Positions 62,597-64,000 of a stretch of 64,000 nt of DNA are shown one piece after another. The DNA comes from Gammaproteobacteria bacterium. GTDB taxonomy: Bacteria > Pseudomonadota > Gammaproteobacteria > Steroidobacterales > Steroidobacteraceae. Position 1 is the stretch's first letter, and each line of letters opens with the position of its first letter. Below the pieces are notes generated by a model that was not told the DNA's origin, made no database searches, and saw only the letters and a list, made by a program, of their open reading frames with translations. Location: positions 80,405 to 144,404 of the forward strand of contig JANXYK010000066.1 in assembly GCA_025350055.1 (NCBI GenBank). Direction: 5' to 3'. The position numbers were made by a program, and so were the translations under genes.

Positions 62597-64000
62597 ATGA
62601 CCGGGGATTCAAAGGCTGTCTTTCTGAGCTACGCGTCCGAGGACGCGGAGGCGGCTCGTCGTATTGCTGACACCCTGAGAGCCGCCGGAATCGAAGTCTG
62701 GTTTGATAAGAGCGAACTGCGCGGCGGCGATGCCTGGGACCGCCAGATCAGGCAGCAGATCCACGACTGCCGGCTGTTCGTGCCCATCGTCTCGGCGAAC
62801 ACGGACGCGAGGGTGGAGGGCTACTTCCGCCGGGAGTGGCGGCTCGCGGTCGATCGGACACACGACCTGTCAGACAGGGTGCCATTCCTGGTGCCGGTCG
62901 CCCTCGACTCGATCTCGGAGCAAGGGGCGGACGTGCCGGATGCATTCCGGCATGTGCACTGGACGCGAATGCCTGGCGGCGAGACCCCGCTCACGTTCAT
63001 CGACCGGGTGCAGCGCCTGCTTTCGCCCCAGCAGCCCGAGACTGCCGCAGGTGCTCGGCCGGCGGCGGTGCTGCCGGGCTCGAAACGCGCATCGAGTCCG
63101 CCGCCGGACGCGCGGACATTCCGGCCGAAGACTATTTCGCTCGCGGTAGTCGTCGCACTGACCACTGCGGCCATCGCTTACTTCGCCTTCGGCCGGTTTT
63201 CCGCGTGGCACCAGCCCATGCCGTCGACAGCAGCACTCGCCGTTCCAGCCAATTCCGCTTCGAGTGTATTTGCACCGCCGCCGCACTCGGTGGCCGTGCT
63301 TCCGTTTGTCAACATGAGCGGCGATCCCAAGCAGGAATACTTCTCCGATGGGATGACCGAAGAGATTCTCAATTCCCTGACGCGCGTCAATGAGCTCCAG
63401 GTCGTGGCCCGCACCTCGAGCTTCTCGTTCAAGGGAAAGGACACCGACATCGGCACAATTGCCCGCAAGCTCGACGTGGGCGCGATCCTTGAAGGCAGCA
63501 TCCGCCGCTCGGGCCAGACGGTGCGCATCACCGCGCAGCTCGTCAACGCGGTCACGGGCTTCCATCTCTGGTCACAGACCTACGACCGCCACCTGCGCGA
63601 TGTGCTGCAGCTGCAGACGGAGATCGCCAACGCGGTCGCGGGTGCTCTCAAGGTCACGTTGCTCTATGACGTAGCTGCGCAGATCGAAGTCGGCGGAACG
63701 CGGAATCCCGCTGCGTTGGATGCGTACCTTCGAGGGCTAAAGGCATACTGGGCTGCGAGCGATGCGCCTGGATTTCGCGACGCGATCGCCGCGTATACGG
63801 AGGCTATTAACCTGGACTCGAACTATGCGCTCGCACTCGCGGGCCGGTCGAGGGCACATACGGCGGTCGCGGAGTACGGTGACCAAGCGCCCGACCTTGA
63901 GAAGGCCCTGCAGGACGCGCGCCGAGCGATTACCGTGACGCCGACGCTGGCCGAAGCCCACGTGGCGCTAGCTTATTTCCACAGATCCACTCTTGATGCC
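62597..64000 (+). CDS. TIR domain - membrane helix - TolB-like - TPR protein (3' end outside window)
   Basis: The frame from ATG 62597 stays open for 468 codons to the window edge. Residues 6-140 form a bacterial TIR domain (KAVFLSYASEDAEAARRIAD, VWFDKSELRGGDAWDRQIRQ); Glu80 in GYFRREWRLAVD is at the place of the NAD-hydrolase catalytic Glu. A Pro/Ala/Arg-rich linker leads to one membrane helix at 180-198 (TISLAVVVALTTAAIAYFAF). Then comes a TolB/FlgO-like domain from 230 (SVAVLPFVNMSGDPKQEYFS) and TPR units from about 375. The topology puts TIR inside and the repeats outside the cytoplasm. The TolB part is clearly paralogous to that of the 57792 gene. No SD of good quality precedes the ATG; GAAAG is nearest. 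Confidence 0.9.
   Translation, partial: MTGDSKAVFLSYASEDAEAARRIADTLRAAGIEVWFDKSELRGGDAWDRQIRQQIHDCRLFVPIVSANTDARVEGYFRREWRLAVDRTHDLSDRVPFLVPVALDSISEQGADVPDAFRHVHWTRMPGGETPLTFIDRVQRLLSPQQPETAAGARPAAVLPGSKRASSPPPDARTFRPKTISLAVVVALTTAAIAYFAFGRFSAWHQPMPSTAALAVPANSASSVFAPPPHSVAVLPFVNMSGDPKQEYFSDGMTEEILNSLTRVNELQVVARTSSFSFKGKDTDIGTIARKLDVGAILEGSIRRSGQTVRITAQLVNAVTGFHLWSQTYDRHLRDVLQLQTEIANAVAGALKVTLLYDVAAQIEVGGTRNPAALDAYLRGLKAYWAASDAPGFRDAIAAYTEAINLDSNYALALAGRSRAHTAVAEYGDQAPDLEKALQDARRAITVTPTLAEAHVALAYFHRSTLDA

Overview
The window is GC-rich, densely packed proteobacterial DNA. TonB-dependent receptors, an outer-membrane porin, periplasmic c-type cytochromes and a SCO-type copper protein show a Gram-negative cell envelope. 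The gene mix (lignin-type aromatic catabolism, choline sulfatase, malate synthase G, sugar-acid dehydratase, plant-cell-wall glycosidases, many sensor proteins) suits a free-living, plant- or soil-associated gamma- or betaproteobacterium. That placement is inference; no rRNA or tRNA gene is present to fix it.

Layout. 1-5.3 kb: the 3' end of a PQQ/heme alcohol dehydrogenase, a GST, an SDR, an O-methyltransferase, then broken amidohydrolase and AraC genes. 5.4-10.3 kb: an aromatic-acid catabolism block with an intact AAHS-type MFS carrier and intact ligA-ligB, surrounded by the wreckage of a benzoylformate decarboxylase, a second MFS carrier, a metF-like gene and a zinc alcohol dehydrogenase. 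10.3-17.4 kb: hydrolase/aldo-keto reductase pair, quinone oxidoreductase, malate synthase G, a zinc alcohol dehydrogenase killed by a nonsense codon and a deletion, a diheme cytochrome and an FMN reductase. 17.4-20.3 kb: LysR regulator plus choline sulfatase, with two tiny genes diverging from the regulator. 20.4-32.9 kb: DUF885 protein, SDR, sugar-acid dehydratase, TonB receptor, a hydroxyacid dehydrogenase/M24 pair, a secreted metallo-beta-lactamase-fold enzyme with an MFS carrier, and a GlcG-like protein. 33.0-42.6 kb: GH51 arabinofuranosidase, outer-membrane protein, trehalase-like glycosidase, GST, broken SDR, M20 peptidase, APC permease and fragments. 42.8-48.4 kb: large TonB receptor with a clear terminator, gamma-glutamyltransferase, GNAT and a broken hypothetical gene. 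48.5-64 kb: a signalling region.

The signalling region is the most distinctive part. On the minus strand, seven closely spaced genes (57679 down to 50072) encode a SCO-like thiol/copper protein, a porin, a small PstS-like periplasmic protein, a hybrid histidine kinase, two stand-alone receivers and a HisKA-receiver-nucleotide cyclase fusion. This looks like one envelope-to-cyclic-nucleotide relay. Diverging from it are a membrane TolB-like/TPR protein and a globin; converging on the globin is a metallo-hydrolase fused to a degenerate receiver and a GAF domain. At the right edge a TIR domain is joined through one membrane segment to a second TolB-like/TPR module, paralogous to the first.

A second theme is gene decay. 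At least a dozen unrelated genes carry frameshifts, a nonsense codon, end truncations or internal deletions, while intact neighbours sit directly beside them. Much of the decay hits catabolic dehydrogenases, decarboxylases and their regulators.
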